Shown here piece after piece: positions 53,301-62,503 of a stretch of DNA of 64,000 nt. Source of the stretch: Chaunax sp. Z400 (lineage: Eukaryota; Chordata; Actinopteri; Lophiiformes; Chaunacidae); NCBI GenBank assembly GCA_037577475.1, contig CM075187.1, positions 27,453,810 to 27,517,809 on the forward strand, given 5' to 3'. Below the pieces are notes generated by a model that saw nothing but the letters and a program-made list of their open reading frames with translations, had not been told where the DNA came from and ran no database searches. The translations under genes were made by a program, and so were the position numbers. The first letter of the stretch is position 1. The number at the start of each line of letters is the position of its first letter.

Positions 53301-53315
53301 ACCAGAGACCAGTGA
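14030..53315 (+). CDS. niban2: Niban-like protein 2 (FAM129B family), 14 coding exons
   Basis: Joining 14 exons with canonical GT-AG junctions gives one open frame of 1265 codons from ATG 14030 (A at -3, G at +4) to TGA 53313-53315. The N-terminus MGDVVSSHLDEAKRE and blocks such as QFPLILWHPYAR, RTDMDQIITSKEH, AYHPVKMQSCYEK, YDYDSSTVRKRFFREALL and AVKEAAVQRRHNLYRDS match vertebrate NIBAN2 as I recall it. Residues about 65-195 (exons 3-5) are the PH domain; about 200-550 are the helical Niban core; after 551 comes a low-complexity acidic tail. In mammals the protein is a cytosolic and junction-associated phosphoprotein linked to cell survival and adhesion; that role is inferred here. The human protein is about 746 residues, so this one is much longer, entirely because of eight 63-residue repeats in the last exon. 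I cannot tell which teleost ohnologue (2a or 2b) it is. Confidence 0.93.
15034..15192. mobile_element. Palindromic MITE, copy 1
   Basis: Terminal inverted repeats of about 30 bp: cctcctagctaacattt at the left and tgttagctaggaagtgg at the right, with the outer parts cattagcatcc and gaatgctaac also pairing. About 160 bp, no coding capacity. Confidence 0.75.
15384..15559. mobile_element. Palindromic MITE, copy 2
   Basis: Same family and orientation as 15034-15192, with terminal repeats gttagcattcaacgacctcc and its near complement. The 350-bp spacing suggests two nested or neighbouring insertions or a local duplication. Confidence 0.75.
19340..19965 (+). pseudogene. hAT-like transposon fragment
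   Basis: Starts with a sequence like a hAT-family end (acaccgatcgggtatcgg). A frame at 19751-19963 reads FTTNVWTSIVSLMSLISLTA then QWIDEDF, typical of the RNase-H-like start of ZBED/hAT transposases. The catalytic Asp of the FTTD-W motif is Asn here. Only this short piece survives, so it is inactive. Confidence 0.7.
20090..20152 (+). mobile_element. 3' tail of a dispersed retroelement
   Basis: gggccttgagatgact, then gtgctatgtaaataaaattg followed by a ttgac repeat: a tail common to teleost SINE/LINE copies. Confidence 0.5.
20640..21260 (-). pseudogene. Tc1-like transposase relic (element A)
   Basis: On the minus strand, in order: ITFSDKSRFNLYTADG (first catalytic Asp region), a (TG)n-G42 tract, TFMHDNVRPHVAHV (second Asp) and YSPDLNPIEHLWDVQDHRVR (the DD34E Glu). 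Stops and frameshifts separate the pieces. The homopolymer sits where the VMVWGG motif should be. Confidence 0.85.
20996..21059. repeat. (C)42 homopolymer plus (CA)11
   Basis: Forty-two consecutive C (20996-21037) followed by an alternating CA run. Read on the minus strand it is (TG)n then G42. Confidence 0.95.
23425..23637 (-). pseudogene. Tc1-like transposase C-terminal fragment (element B)
   Basis: The minus-strand frame begins DTLYIRQEWETF and continues to VMQHLVNKTLSN, matching the recalled C-terminus (YIRQEWENI ... GDATQ) of a widespread teleost Tc1-like transposase. It abuts the 38-bp array, whose units read into it. Confidence 0.7.
23631..25760. repeat. 38-bp tandem array, about 56 units
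   Basis: The unit is tgatgtccac, tacagaatcctgtctgtttt, taatNNag, where NN is ac, gc or gt. Rare variants are tgatctcactac, cactatagaatcc, atcatgtctg and acagagtcc. On the minus strand a unit reads CIKNRQDSVVDIT, which is the transposase segment expected between the flanking N- and C-terminal fragments. Confidence 0.95.
25765..25963 (-). pseudogene. Tc1-like transposase N-terminal fragment (element B)
   Basis: The minus-strand frame reads SPLCKRLHWKIVQQFKSK, then NLGMSSSTVTISLKDSENLK, matching the N-terminal helix-turn-helix region of the same Tc1-like transposase family. The frame then enters the 38-bp array. The central catalytic part is missing. Confidence 0.7.
27045..27330. mobile_element. 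Possible non-autonomous hAT-like end
   Basis: gtcgggcatcgtctggaatt then tcccggttccggttctag resemble recurrent ends of fish hAT-derived repeats. The right boundary is uncertain. Confidence 0.35.
30085..30460 (+). mobile_element. tRNA-like SINE family 2, copy 1
   Basis: Starts gggtggcacagtgggtagc, with a B-box-like ggttcaaatcc, body gcatgttctccctgtgtctg and aactggtaacttgtccaggg, and ends in a gaatgaatga tail. A second copy is at 39100-39462. Confidence 0.8.
31158..31288 (+). CDS. niban2: niban2 coding exon 2
   Basis: The acceptor is gtttcag and the donor gtaaag. The 131 nt complete a split codon and encode residues 19-62, including LYEQQYAVALFNN, which aligns with the mammalian QYGVALFNS region. 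A GT-rich stretch serves as the polypyrimidine tract. Confidence 0.93.
32513..32641 (+). CDS. niban2: niban2 coding exon 3 (PH domain start)
   Basis: 129 nt, residues 63-105, with FSGSLFQYLEENKKWRNRF, the first strands of the PH domain. The acceptor is acatacag and the donor gtgagg. Confidence 0.93.
32735..32840 (+). CDS. niban2: niban2 coding exon 4
   Basis: 106 nt, residues 106-141, with INCAGYKVLTSMEQYMDLI, conserved in Niban proteins. The acceptor is ctaccag and the donor gtgagg. Confidence 0.92.
33452..33619 (+). CDS. niban2: niban2 coding exon 5 (PH domain end)
   Basis: 168 nt, residues 141-197, with FLKCATQFPLILWHPYARHH and the terminal PH helix (EQQKWHAVLQDCVRH). The acceptor is tttttttccag and the donor gtgagt. 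Confidence 0.93.
34137..34566. mobile_element. Palindromic MITE with gtttccact / agtggaaa ends
   Basis: Left end gtttccactaggtaaaaagt with acctggtact nearby; right end agtacctgatacc with gccggtactacacagtgg. The ends pair imperfectly. A related fragment (ataccagggcgagctgagtc) lies at about 29850-29925. Confidence 0.65.
35400..35740. mobile_element. Fragments of a dispersed fish repeat
   Basis: Motifs such as atcagtaggattgtgcgaaa, tccacaaaacgtttt and gactgttgggccttggcaga recur in several introns here (38430-38780, 41470-41670, 45770-45845, 50480-50590, 32940-33180) and near 7560-7660. Confidence 0.5.
37684..37803. repeat. 12-bp tandem repeat (tactggtgcata / caatggtgcata)
   Basis: About three units of tactggtgcata are followed by about seven of caatggtgcata. 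Open frames on both strands here are by-products. Confidence 0.93.
38420..38790 (+). mobile_element. Dispersed repeat copy (tcagcaggattgcacaaaac)
   Basis: The most complete copy of the dispersed family: tttgtcagcaggattgcac, gaccgatttccaacaaactt, a T/G-rich internal run (38535-38582) and gaggggcagattcaggatt. No coding capacity is seen. Confidence 0.6.
39100..39462 (+). mobile_element. tRNA-like SINE family 2, copy 2
   Basis: Close relative of 30085-30460 in the same orientation. Starts gggcggcatggtagtgtatt and ends in a gaatgaatc tail. It lies in niban2 intron 5. Confidence 0.8.
40098..40213 (+). CDS. niban2: niban2 coding exon 6
   Basis: 116 nt, residues 197-235 (PAFTDAVRLYRQAQGQYGTW), matching the mammalian FTDAIRMYRQSKELYGTWE block. 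The acceptor is atcctag and the donor gtgagc. Confidence 0.92.
41771..41875 (+). CDS. niban2: niban2 coding exon 7
   Basis: 105 nt, residues 236-270 (ILSNLVMESLLPKLRELI, then PRLKGK). The acceptor is ttccctctag and the donor gtagga. Confidence 0.92.
42694..42856 (+). CDS. niban2: niban2 coding exon 8
   Basis: 163 nt, residues 271-325, with the family block SIRTDMDQIITSKEHVTNKI. The acceptor is tgtgtag and the donor gttagt. Confidence 0.93.
43171..43358 (+). CDS. niban2: niban2 coding exon 9
   Basis: 188 nt, residues 325-387 (VVLPKAEKLLKVSIQPYISS, then ILDALMEPTSRGFFEIRDLF). The acceptor is tttcccacag and the donor gtgagg. Confidence 0.93.
43497..43652 (+). CDS. niban2: niban2 coding exon 10
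   Basis: 156 nt, residues 388-439, with AYHPVKMQSCYEKVEQL and LQQRFDVSSPSVFVQR. The acceptor is tcctcag and the donor gtgatg. The intron before it is only 138 nt. Confidence 0.93.
43653..46973 (+). other. niban2 intron 10 (3.3 kb)
   Basis: No exon or RNA gene is recognised. Mostly unique AT-rich sequence with a dispersed-repeat fragment near 45770-45845. Confidence 0.75.
46974..47087 (+). CDS. niban2: niban2 coding exon 11
   Basis: 114 nt, residues 440-477 (QMDDAVYTFEQILHQSLE, then CKTIQRCQDRVIK). The acceptor is gtctgcag. The donor gtctca is weak and runs at once into a CA microsatellite. Confidence 0.92.
47093..47381. repeat. Compound (CA)n/(CAGA) microsatellite
   Basis: About 290 bp of CA interrupted by regular CAGACA. 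It begins six bases into intron 11. Confidence 0.97.
47382..48832 (+). other. Remainder of niban2 intron 11
   Basis: No exon is recognised. Near 48725-48755 it contains acagctgagtctggaggggt ctgcagcag, which resembles part of exon 10 (cagctgagtctggag, then ggtctgcagcag), perhaps a small exon-derived duplication. Confidence 0.6.
48833..48940 (+). CDS. niban2: niban2 coding exon 12
   Basis: 108 nt, residues 478-513 (KYDYDSSTVRKRFFREALLQ), nearly identical to the mammalian segment. The acceptor is ttttctcag and the donor gtgagt. Confidence 0.94.
49291..49402 (+). CDS. niban2: niban2 coding exon 13
   Basis: 112 nt, residues 514-551 (ELPRFQELIFEDFSRFILVE). The acceptor gatcaccag follows a (GTT)n run, and the donor is gtcagt. 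Confidence 0.93.
49928..50402. mobile_element. MITE with cctcaatgactg terminal inverted repeats
   Basis: Left end cctcaatgactgttt, right end aacacagtcattgaggg. Internal motifs tgtaaacatcatatcctgg and tgtaaacatgttatcctgg repeat. About 475 bp, non-coding. Confidence 0.75.
50985..51052 (+). mobile_element. 3' tail of a LINE/SINE-type element
   Basis: aaagcactttgagctgcat then aaaggtgctatacaaataaag is a tail found on many teleost retroposons; the body is not recognisable. Confidence 0.5.
51169..53315 (+). CDS. niban2: niban2 coding exon 14: acidic tail with eight 63-residue repeats
   Basis: This 2147-nt terminal coding exon opens with AVKEAAVQRRHNLYRDSIV and SNSDPSLHLL, conserved in NIBAN2, then KRKRMKQVVSMIQ, which resembles the mammalian RRRAKQVVSVVQ. 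From residue about 669 to 1160 it holds eight tandem units, each with SPKASENPPD, SNGSI, KPEGKE, LKVET, SVVQEEKDGGG. The end is proline-rich (LPPPPPSEEIP, DFPPPPHDDSG). The tail is predicted to be disordered and strongly acidic. Mammalian NIBAN2 also carries serine-proline sites in its tail, so the SPK in each unit is a plausible proline-directed phosphosite; that is inference. Confidence 0.93.
51522..52999 (+). repeat. Coding minisatellite, 8 x ~189 bp, in niban2 last exon
   Basis: Units begin at 51522 (62 codons), 51708, 51897, 52086, 52275, 52464, 52653 and 52842 (partial at its end). Six are exactly 189 bp, so length changes keep the frame. Two junction types are seen: EEKAVEK between units 1-4 and 7-8, and EENSDSK between units 4-6, suggesting stepwise duplication. 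Units 7-8 resemble units 2-3. Confidence 0.95.
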
Positions 53316-54095
53316 TGAAATGATTTCCTTTATTTGACCCAAACTGAATCCTGTCCTGTTTTTGTTTTTTTTCCTTCATGCTGTTTAAACCACATCAGTT
53401 TCCATTTTCCAGACCAGTAATCAGTCAGCAGATGAGTTTCACCGAGCAGAGCTCAGCTGCTGTCGTCGTTTTTAAAGATATGGTGTAAGTTCTATGGTGT
53501 AAGTTCCACACATTCTTTTCTCGTCACCTGGTATAAATTTGAGCACGAAGGACAGCCTTGAGTCCCTATTGGTGTGTTATGAACATGTGACCAGTTAAGA
53601 ACACCCTAATTAATGTGCCTTTGGTGAAATACATGTAAATTGTTGTAGCTCTCTTGTTGACCTACTGTGTGGCCTTCAGTAATTTCATATATTTATTACG
53701 TTTGTTGGCACAGATACAGTTTGTTCTCTTGGAAACTGGTTATTATTGGACCTAATTGTCCAACATAAAGTTCTAATAATTCATTGTCTCTATGTAAACA
53801 CTGACATCTCAAGACTTGACTGTTTCTTTTTCTTGATAGGAATAACACTATTTTATGAGTTTAACCCCTAATAAAGAAAGCTTGTGTATAATGTATAAAT
53901 ACATGTCTGGACCAATGAACCACAGTCATTTTACATAGTTTTATACTTCATCAGTATATCTGATCTTTCCACCCATGTTTTATTTATTATTGTGCACCCC
54001 TTCTCTTTTTGGACCAATGTTCTTTTAGAGCTATTTTACTTGTGAGTGATACAAATGTCTGTAATTGATAATAAATCATTATTGATTAATTATCA
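53316..54095 (+). other. niban2: niban2 3' untranslated region
   Basis: AT-rich sequence after the stop with two AATAAA hexamers, at 53870 and 54070. The second is followed by a GT/T-rich stretch (gtttgtcttc, then gtgtttgtag) typical of a cleavage site, so the transcript probably ends near 54095. Confidence 0.7.
54070..54075 (+). terminator. niban2 distal polyadenylation signal AATAAA
   Basis: AATAAA with a downstream GT-rich element within 25 nt. An alternative proximal AATAAA lies at 53870-53875. Confidence 0.65.
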
Positions 54096-54624
54096 GTTTG
54101 TCTTCATTGTGTTTGTAGTTTGCCTGCTGCTCCAGGGATTTTAGGTGTGACTGTTCTTTTCGCCCACATTGACTCACTAATACAGCTCAGTCTGTTAACT
54201 GAGAGCCCAACCAGGGACTGTGGGAGAATGTAAATATCTTTGATTCACTCAATCTACACCAGCAAATCTTTAGATAGAAACTAAGTCGTCGTCTCATTCA
54301 AACTTTACTGACCAGATAACACAGGTTTGTAACACCTTGTTGAATTTGGCTCATGGGAAATATTTTGGCTTGTCAAATGTACAGTTAGATCAGAACATAA
54401 TTATTTTGAACATATTACAAAACAACAAAATGAAAAATTAATCCTATGTAAAAACATTGATAAATTTGAGTTACATGTCTGATAGAGAGGGACAACATGA
54501 TAATGTCCTGGTTGTCTGCCAGGGCGCTGTTGATTGTGTGTGTGTGTTGTGGGGAGTTTTACTTGTATTAACACAATGGTTCAAGAAGTTTTTGTTTGAA
54601 ACTCAATCTCAGTCATTCAGATAG
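54096..54624. other. Spacer between niban2 and right arm
   Basis: Short intergenic stretch; nothing recognised. Confidence 0.5.
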
Positions 54625-55056
54625 GGGATATCAATCGATCTGATTGCTGTTTGAAACATCCCTTCCTGTTATAAGCGGTGCTGAGACAACCCCACCATCT
54701 AGAGGAATGTACAGGAATTACATGTTTTTCCTACAGACTCAGTCTTACTGACCTCATTTCTCTCCAACTGCAGTTTTTTAATGTATTTTGTGTTTTTTGA
54801 CAGCTGGAGTAAATTAATCTGTACTTAACTTCTGAATGATTATTATAAAATATCTTTAATATTATTAGTACTCTTTAAGCCCCTTGGAGCTGTATTGATT
54901 TTGACAAAACTACAAAAAACAAGGACCCCCAATTGAATTTATACATGGACATTTAATCTAATAAACATTTAAAGTCCAGAGTTGAGAAGTTATACTCCTC
55001 ATATTTACAGGAAATGCAGTTACTTTGATTTTGATAAGGCACAATACAAACGTACT

Positions 55057-55180
55057 GTAATAATAATAACAATGGTGGTGATGATGATGATGATAATAAT
55101 AATAATAATTATAATGTGATAATAATGGTGATGATGATGATAATAATAATAATATTAATAACAATATTAATATTAACAAC

Positions 55181-55215
<35 letters not shown>

Positions 55216-55216
55216 G
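55057..55216. repeat. AAT/GAT trinucleotide-rich tract
   Basis: Runs of taataataa and gatgatgat start within a few bases of the point where the right arm stops matching the left arm (about 55056). Confidence 0.9.
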
Positions 55217-58200
55217 CCTTTGGCGGTTAAATGAAGATATATGAGTAAGACTTGATTTCCTTGAAGCCCAGCCAGCCCAGTGTAATTCAGTAACACCAGA
55301 TCATTTATGGTTGACCTGCTTTCTTTACAAGTAAAATCAGCATAGCTGACTTAATCCATTTTACTTAAGATGAAAGTTTGCACTCATTGTGATGGGGCAA
55401 AATGAACTAAGTTTTGTGGTTTATAGTTTAAAAAGCCCTTTGTAGACCTTAACAAACATGTGAAACAGCCATATCAGTATTTGATAAAACTAAATACATT
55501 TACCTTTTGAATACATAATTTATGTGTCCAAGAAAAAAAATCCTTCTTGCTTATATTTTTAAGAACAAGAAAAGAACTTTATTTTACTTTTCCCTGCTCT
55601 GTATCAATGCAATTTCAGGTGCTATGCACTTTTTAAGTGAACTGAACTGCCAAGAAGGTCTCATTCAAGATTCTAGAGTTGGAGAATGTAAAACTTAATT
55701 ATCAGATATGTTTTCAAAACCTCGCAATTCTTTTTTTTATTATTATTTATTTTTGTTTCTTGATTTTCTGACTAATATTTGATCAACTATGGTTGTGTGG
55801 CTCTATCTCAGGTCTGACTTTCAATGTTGTTCTCAGGTCTCTCTTGAAAAAGGTTTCCTCTCAAAGTTGTACTTTTGAAATATAGTCTGCAGGAACTATA
55901 GTCATGCAACTCATAGATAGTCAAACAAATGTTAGATCCAGTGCTAAACTTCTCATGTCATTCAACCAATCACAGTTGTTTAGGAGAAGGATGTCAAACA
56001 GCACAGACTGGCTGCTGTGTCAGTAGGTGCAATAAGAATCCTACAAAGTGCTTCATATTCATCAATCACCTTAAATAAACTAAATAAAATGTAATAAACT
56101 GCAACAATTAAAATGTATTTAACCTTATTATGAAGGTTAGGAACTGGTTAGTTATCCTGTTTTGTCCCCTCATCCCCTAAATATTTTAGAACTTGATAAA
56201 TATGACTTGTAGCTAATCTGAAATGTGTTTCCTTGTGAAACCCACATGTTGAAACATTCAGAACTACATTGCCTCATCCACATAGAGAAAAAACAACAGG
56301 CCTCAGCTGTCAGAATGAATGCAAGTTCACCATCTGTGAATACCGACGGCAATGAGCAGAACAGGAAGACACTGAGTGCTGGTTGTGCCTGGTGGCCCTG
56401 ATGAATTAGTTATTGGTAGGAGATGTTGACTCAACACAGGTGCTTTGCTTTGACAGGCTCCCGTCAGTATTTAGCCTGGTGGGTGGATGAGGGGGGAAGA
56501 ATATCATGCTAACAGCAGCATAGTGCCTGCTCTGTGTGACCTTCTTCGGACAGAAATAGCTGTTTTGACCTTTTAAAAACACAGAAGAACAAGTGGCCGC
56601 CTAAGGTTGTTAGTCAGGAAGAAGGGATGTTGAATGAGTCCATGACCGAGGTGGATGAGTGTCTAAAGATCAAATACATTAAGGATAGAATTGATTTTGA
56701 GTTACAAAAACATCCTTTGTTTCTACTGCTTGTACAATTTCTTCTGTTATTCACCCTGGGTGACGTTTGGCAGGAAGGACCTGAGGGACATTCATGAGGA
56801 GGTGAGGTGTCTTTTGTACTCTAATACCCTCAAATGGCTGTGAGGAACAGCACTGATGGGGACCCAGGAATAACCTTAGCAACTGTTAATGGTTCAGGTA
56901 AGATGGGAGAAGCTGACGCCAAGATGTAGCAGCACTTTAAGACACAGGAACGCTTAAGTTAAGTAAAGTTTGGGTTGAGCTGCTATGTTTTACCCCCACA
57001 TGTTTCCCAGTCAGTTACATAATATACACATTCTACTACTATTGATGTTCATTATATCTTATTACCCATAAGGAATTTCTCCTCACACAGGCCAGTTTGA
57101 CAGGGTAGGCTACAAAAACCCTGAGTTTGCAAATCACAACCATTTACAACACATTTTGTTCAACTTTTCTGAATATTTATTTGTCCTATATTTACCATCA
57201 TTCAAACCTATTATGACAAATTCAAGAACATTTCTAGCCTCAGAGCAGTTTGGCATTGAGTTGATGAACTTTGTCCAAGAACATGGCCAACAGAGACACA
57301 GATTTCTGTGATTCTGTCGTCCATAATGTTTCATACAATATGGGCTTAATTTACAGCTTTTTTGCTGCTAAAAGCTACACTGGTTTCATCAACTAGTTGT
57401 TAACATTGATTTGATCCGACGTGTTACAGAGTAAATAACTTACAAGCTCCTGCAGTAAAGTTGTTTTTGTATTTGTATGTGTTGCCAGACCTCTAACTGG
57501 ACAATGACTGATGCAGACAGATTGATAGTAAAGGCTGTCTGACAGCGCTGCAGTGTCTGGACATTAGATTGGCGGCTGCGTTATCTGTCGGAGGCCCGGT
57601 GGTCTTTCTGTCGGGGAAAGACCAAACAACCAAAAGCTGGGCTTGAAGCTTGTTTTCTTCCTGATAGTGGATGACCATGACACAATTTGGACAGGTTTCA
57701 GCACATATCCCAGCTGTCCCTCTCAAAAATACATTAGACGGTTTATTTTTCATATTTGTGCTAGTATTGCACCTGGATCTTCCGTTTTTGGCCACCACAG
57801 CAGCTTTTCTGATTAATTAGTTCTGGGTATTTGTTTAAGTTTCTACAGTCTGTACTATAGGTATGTATGACAAAATGGAATATGTGAGGATTGTCTCCAT
57901 TGCAAAATGCTTATACATCTGTTGTATGTGTGAATAATCCACTACATAGACAGATCTTTAGTATTCAAATTTTTTGCTTAAATCATGGAGTAAAAAATGA
58001 ATAGTTTAGTTTAGAATAGTTTTGGAGAATAATAAAAACTCCTTGCAGAACAGTGGGGTCCTCACATGCTTAGTGCTCAGGCCCTAATAAATAAGATAAA
58101 ATGAGGGGGATATTCATAAACTTTATATACACATCTACCATGTATGGAGAGATGCCTTCTGATATTTTGGGAATTTTAAGCATTTTATTTTTCTTCTTTA

Positions 58201-59569
58201 ATTCTGAAAATTGAACTTTCTTCTCATATATGCAATTAACAAGAAATTGAACAAACAGGGACAACTTAAATAGCTTATTTCTAACTGTCTTCAATTAAAT
58301 GCACCTGTGATCATGAGTATTTCTTGCTTGTTATATTAATTATTATTATTATTATTGCATACATGTGGGGAGAATCTACCACATTAAAAGACAAACATTT
58401 CACTTCAGATCTCCATAGAGCTGCAAGAAAAGTGGTTATTTTATTTTGTCTCTGTGTTAATGTAAAAATATAGCAAAGCTTACGTTATGTTTTTAAATTG
58501 TCTAAAAGTCCTTTTAAAGGACATTTGGCTGTGATGAGCTATGATTTCATTTTTGTTTGTTTTTTGGGCACTCGTAAGAAACATTTCTGCTTTGTCTTGC
58601 CTGGTTTATTTAAATTGATAACTAGAATTTAAAAAAAAGAAATTAAAAACTGTGGTGATTATGTGCAGTCACACCCACTCTACTTGACTCTGGTTTTAGT
58701 ATTCCCCAGTGGTCATACTGGTTTTAATAATGCTTTGTCTGGTTCTAACCAAATAATGACACATTTGATATATAATAAGAATCTTATCATCAGCGAACAG
58801 GATCCTCGACCAACTAAAATGATTCAGAGACTAATACTGCCCGCATAGGTGCAGATGTTGACGTCCAATGGTTGTGTTTATTTCAGGTGTGTTTTTGTCA
58901 GAATAGCATATAAAAAAAGCTAACCACACTTTCTCAGCTCTCTTCATTTATTTATTAAATCTTTGGGATTCTGCGTAAACTGTTGAGACAGTTCAGTTGC
59001 CCTGATGCTCTCTGGAGAACAGAGGAACAACAGAGGTGAGGATGATGACCATCAATCAGGGACGGATGTCTGTTACAACAGCGATGCTCATCCTGGCATC
59101 CTTGTTTGAGGTCGCAGCTCCCTCATCAAGTCGACAGATCTCGGCAGATATTGCAGTACCACCCAGATAAACACTGAAAACATCAACAGCTCCCATTAAA
59201 GATAAAGACAGACAACCGAAGTAACATTTTCATTAAGCTCTTTTCATGTGTGGCACATTTTCAAAATCACCTCCCGGGACTTTTCAACACTCGGTATTTG
59301 CTGGGATTTGCCTTTGAATTTAAATCAGTGTCTTATCAACCAGCTGGTGGGGCTGTTGAATAAAATATAATGAAATCCCTAACAACTTTGACAGTGTGCA
59401 CTTTTCGGTATAGTCTCAAATACAATCAGTTCACATATGAAAATGAAGTATGTCCGGCACATTGCATGCATAATTCTCAACAGATAAAATATAAAGGGGA
59501 AATCAAATTATACAGTTTCTACAGATCCCGATCCGTGTTTACATATTAAATTTAGATCATTGAAGGCAT

Positions 59570-59656
<87 letters not shown>

Positions 59657-60629
59657 ACTCTCTAACCGGGATAGGTATCAGAAGGAGCTTTGCCTTTGCC
59701 TTTATTGGCTGCATAATCTGGGACACCAGAAGTAGAGTTAATCTCTCTGAGGAGGAGAAAGAGGAGGCCTAGGAAGCTTGTGGGTCACATGAAATATTTA
59801 AAATATAAATTTTAAGCGCTCTTGATTTCAATTTGTGCCATTCCACACCCAAAATTATTAAATCACCTCCCCCGTTTTGTCCAAATCTGCTGGAATCTCT
59901 TGTTGTCTGTGTCTATTAAAATCATAGGTGATGAACACTTTGACAAGGACAACGAGAATCATTCCCATCAAATGGGGCTTGTTACTTTCTCCCCTCTTCC
60001 TCTACTGTTCCCTGGTGTCCACTTACATTTGGCCCCTGTTCTCCTTGTCTTCCTCCTCCAGTGCAGTGTGGCTAGGCAAGCAGTCAGATACTTGACAGAT
60101 TATCGGTTAACACATCCTTCTACTCAGCCTGACTAATCAAAGATGCACTACAGTGGAAGTGGAGCAGACATTAAATCTACACTCGATAGGAAGATATAGG
60201 CTTATTTGCTTTCTTGCACAGAATTAGTTCTGATCTGTAGATGAGCTCAGCAAAAAGACTTGACCCAGCTCCCCTGGGTTGGTCTAATGACAACAAAATC
60301 GACCTACCAGAACTTCCAAAGCTCACAGTCTCATTTATTTATCTCAATCTCATTTATTTAATGAGTTAAAAAAAACTAATTGTTAGAGTGACAATTGCTG
60401 ATTTATAAAGGCCTCTGTGCCAGACCACCCTGAACCAGATACCAAGCACCTGGTGGAGACTCCACAGAATAGCCCCATTCAGATGGCATTAAACAACGTT
60501 AATGGGGGTCCCATCATGGGGGGTCAATCTTAGGTCCTAAGTTCTTGTCGTGAACCTATAAGAAGACCACCTGTCCAATGTGGCCACTTTTCTTCAGTCC
60601 CTTGAGTGGTCTTTATACACAGGTTTGAC
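55217..60629. other. Sequence present only in the right arm
   Basis: About 5.4 kb with no recognised gene. A short segment near 58045-58095 (cttgcagaacagtggggtcc, then ggccctaataaat) resembles a dispersed fish repeat tail. A (CA)n lies at 59571-59655. Confidence 0.6.
59571..59655. repeat. (CA)n microsatellite
   Basis: About 42 uninterrupted CA units. Confidence 0.97.
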
Positions 60630-60847
60630 TGTATAAACAGAACAATAAAAAAGAGAGAAATCGTTCATATAAAAAGGTGCAATTCAATTAACACATCTAA
60701 AATCCAGTCAATCATAGCTGGAGCTCTAGAGCTAAAAAAAAAAGAACACATTATTGCTTTTTTAAAAACTGTTTAACACAGAATTAAAACATTTAGAAGT
60801 CTTCACATGCATAGATTTTCTTCTAAATCTCTACTTGCAAGCTCATA

Positions 60848-61077
60848 CGGCTGTGGCTTAGGTGGTAAGTTCTTCCTCTTATCAGAAGGTCGGTGGTTCG
60901 ATCCCCAGTTCCCCCAGTCCACATGTCGAAGTATCCTTGAGCAAGATACTGAGCCCCACTTTGCTCCCCGGGCGCCGTAAAGGCAGCCCACTGCTCCTCA
61001 GGGATGGGTCAAATGCAGAGAGAGAATTTCACTACTGTGTATAATTGTATATGACCAATAAAGCTGATTCTTCTTCT
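60848..61077 (+). mobile_element. tRNA-headed SINE, right copy
   Basis: Inverted-arm partner of the copy at 11876-12106. The insertion therefore predates the inverted duplication. Confidence 0.8.
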
Positions 61078-61798
61078 AAACATTTATAAAGTTGCTGACT
61101 ACATAAAAGCTAAAAGTAGCATTTTGCAATGTAAGTTTGCAGTTTTTGTGATGATATTATTATTATGCAACATTCTAACATTTTAAATAATGAAGACAAA
61201 CACTAAAATGTTAAGTTGGATTACAGTTTTATCAGTTCCTACTGATAAAACAGTTGCAGGTCTCCCACCTCAACAGTTCCAGAGTTGTTTTGGTGACGTC
61301 ACATATTTTCACCCATCACTGCTGAAGTTATAATAAATTAAAGAAGTACATACATGTAGAAGATTCAAACACACTGTCTGAATTTGAGCACTTTAGAAAA
61401 TCAGTCAGACGACTCTTTGATGATCTTTTATGATCACAGTGATCTACGTATCAAACTTTCATGAATTCCATCACATAACTGGAAGTTTATCACCTTCAGT
61501 GAAAGTTAGTAGACTATCTGGTAAGATGTTTTTCTACTGTCATTTCTCAGTCCCTTGGCTTTTCAACAATTATGGATTACATAATTGGAAAAAGTGTCTC
61601 ATTTTTTATATTTATTTATGCATCCTAGTTTAAAATTCAATAATTGCTAAACTTTGCTAAAAGTTAGCTTTGCCAACATGTTTGTCGACTAATTTAGTAT
61701 TTCTCTTTAACCAAAACTGCTCAAACTTTGTCAGAAAATGTCATAATGATGTAATGTTATACTTTTTCTCTTGTCAAATGTATTCATTTTCCTTTCAG

Positions 61799-62503
61799 TG
61801 AAACACTCAGACTCACCAATTTCAACAATGAACACCATACGGACGCAGCAGAGCTTCAACACGTACCATGAGTCTGCCATTATCACCCAGGTACAATATT
61901 TTCAAAACCAACACCACAGCTTAAAAGTTTACTCCTTTTTGTAAGCAATCCTGATGGTAACAATAGTTTGTTTCATTAAACCGACTTATTTTTTTTTGTT
62001 TTTCCACATGAAATAGATTTTCCATGTGCCTCTGGAGCAGAGCAAGTGCAGGGAAAGAGACCAAGTGATGGTCTGTGTTGGCATAATGAAGAAGACCGGA
62101 GTCCATATGGAACTGTTTTTCTCCAAAGACCAGGGTCTCTCCATCATGGTCTCTGGAAATGTAGACAAAGTGATGATGGCCCATAGGGAGATTGTGTCCC
62201 AACTGCACATTCAGGTTTGGAGAGCCGTCTTTTTCAATGATAAATGTATCGGCATTAATAGTTGAAAACAAAAGTGTACATTTTATCCCTTATCAGGATT
62301 CAGAGACTCTTGACATCCCCAAGCAGAATCACCATTTTCTTATCGGCAGAAATGGGCTGAAGCTTCAGGAGTTAGAGTGTAAGACGGGCACCACAATCCA
62401 GATCCCTGGACCTGACGACCCCAGCAACCAGATAAAGATCTCTGGTACCAAGGAGGGCCTGGAGAAGGCAAAGCATGAGATCCTGTTGATCTCTGCTGAG
62501 CAG
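61799..62503 (+). pseudogene. Truncated second mini-vigilin copy (exons 1-3 only)
   Basis: Exons at 61799-61890 (ATG 61828), 62017-62214 and 62297-62503 are near-identical inverted copies of exons 1-3 of the minus-strand mini-vigilin, with intact splice junctions and frames. About 75 bp past the exon 3 donor the similarity jumps to sequence that lies downstream of the left gene's stop codon, so exons 4-10 are deleted. The product would be about 156 codons read into intron. Some residues (His before FLIG, Lys in IMKKTG) are closer to vigilin than in the left copy, so it is not simply a daughter of that copy. Confidence 0.85.

Noticed and set aside
59822..60136. 104-codon plus-strand ORF
   Set aside because: No family recognised and no gene context; likely chance.
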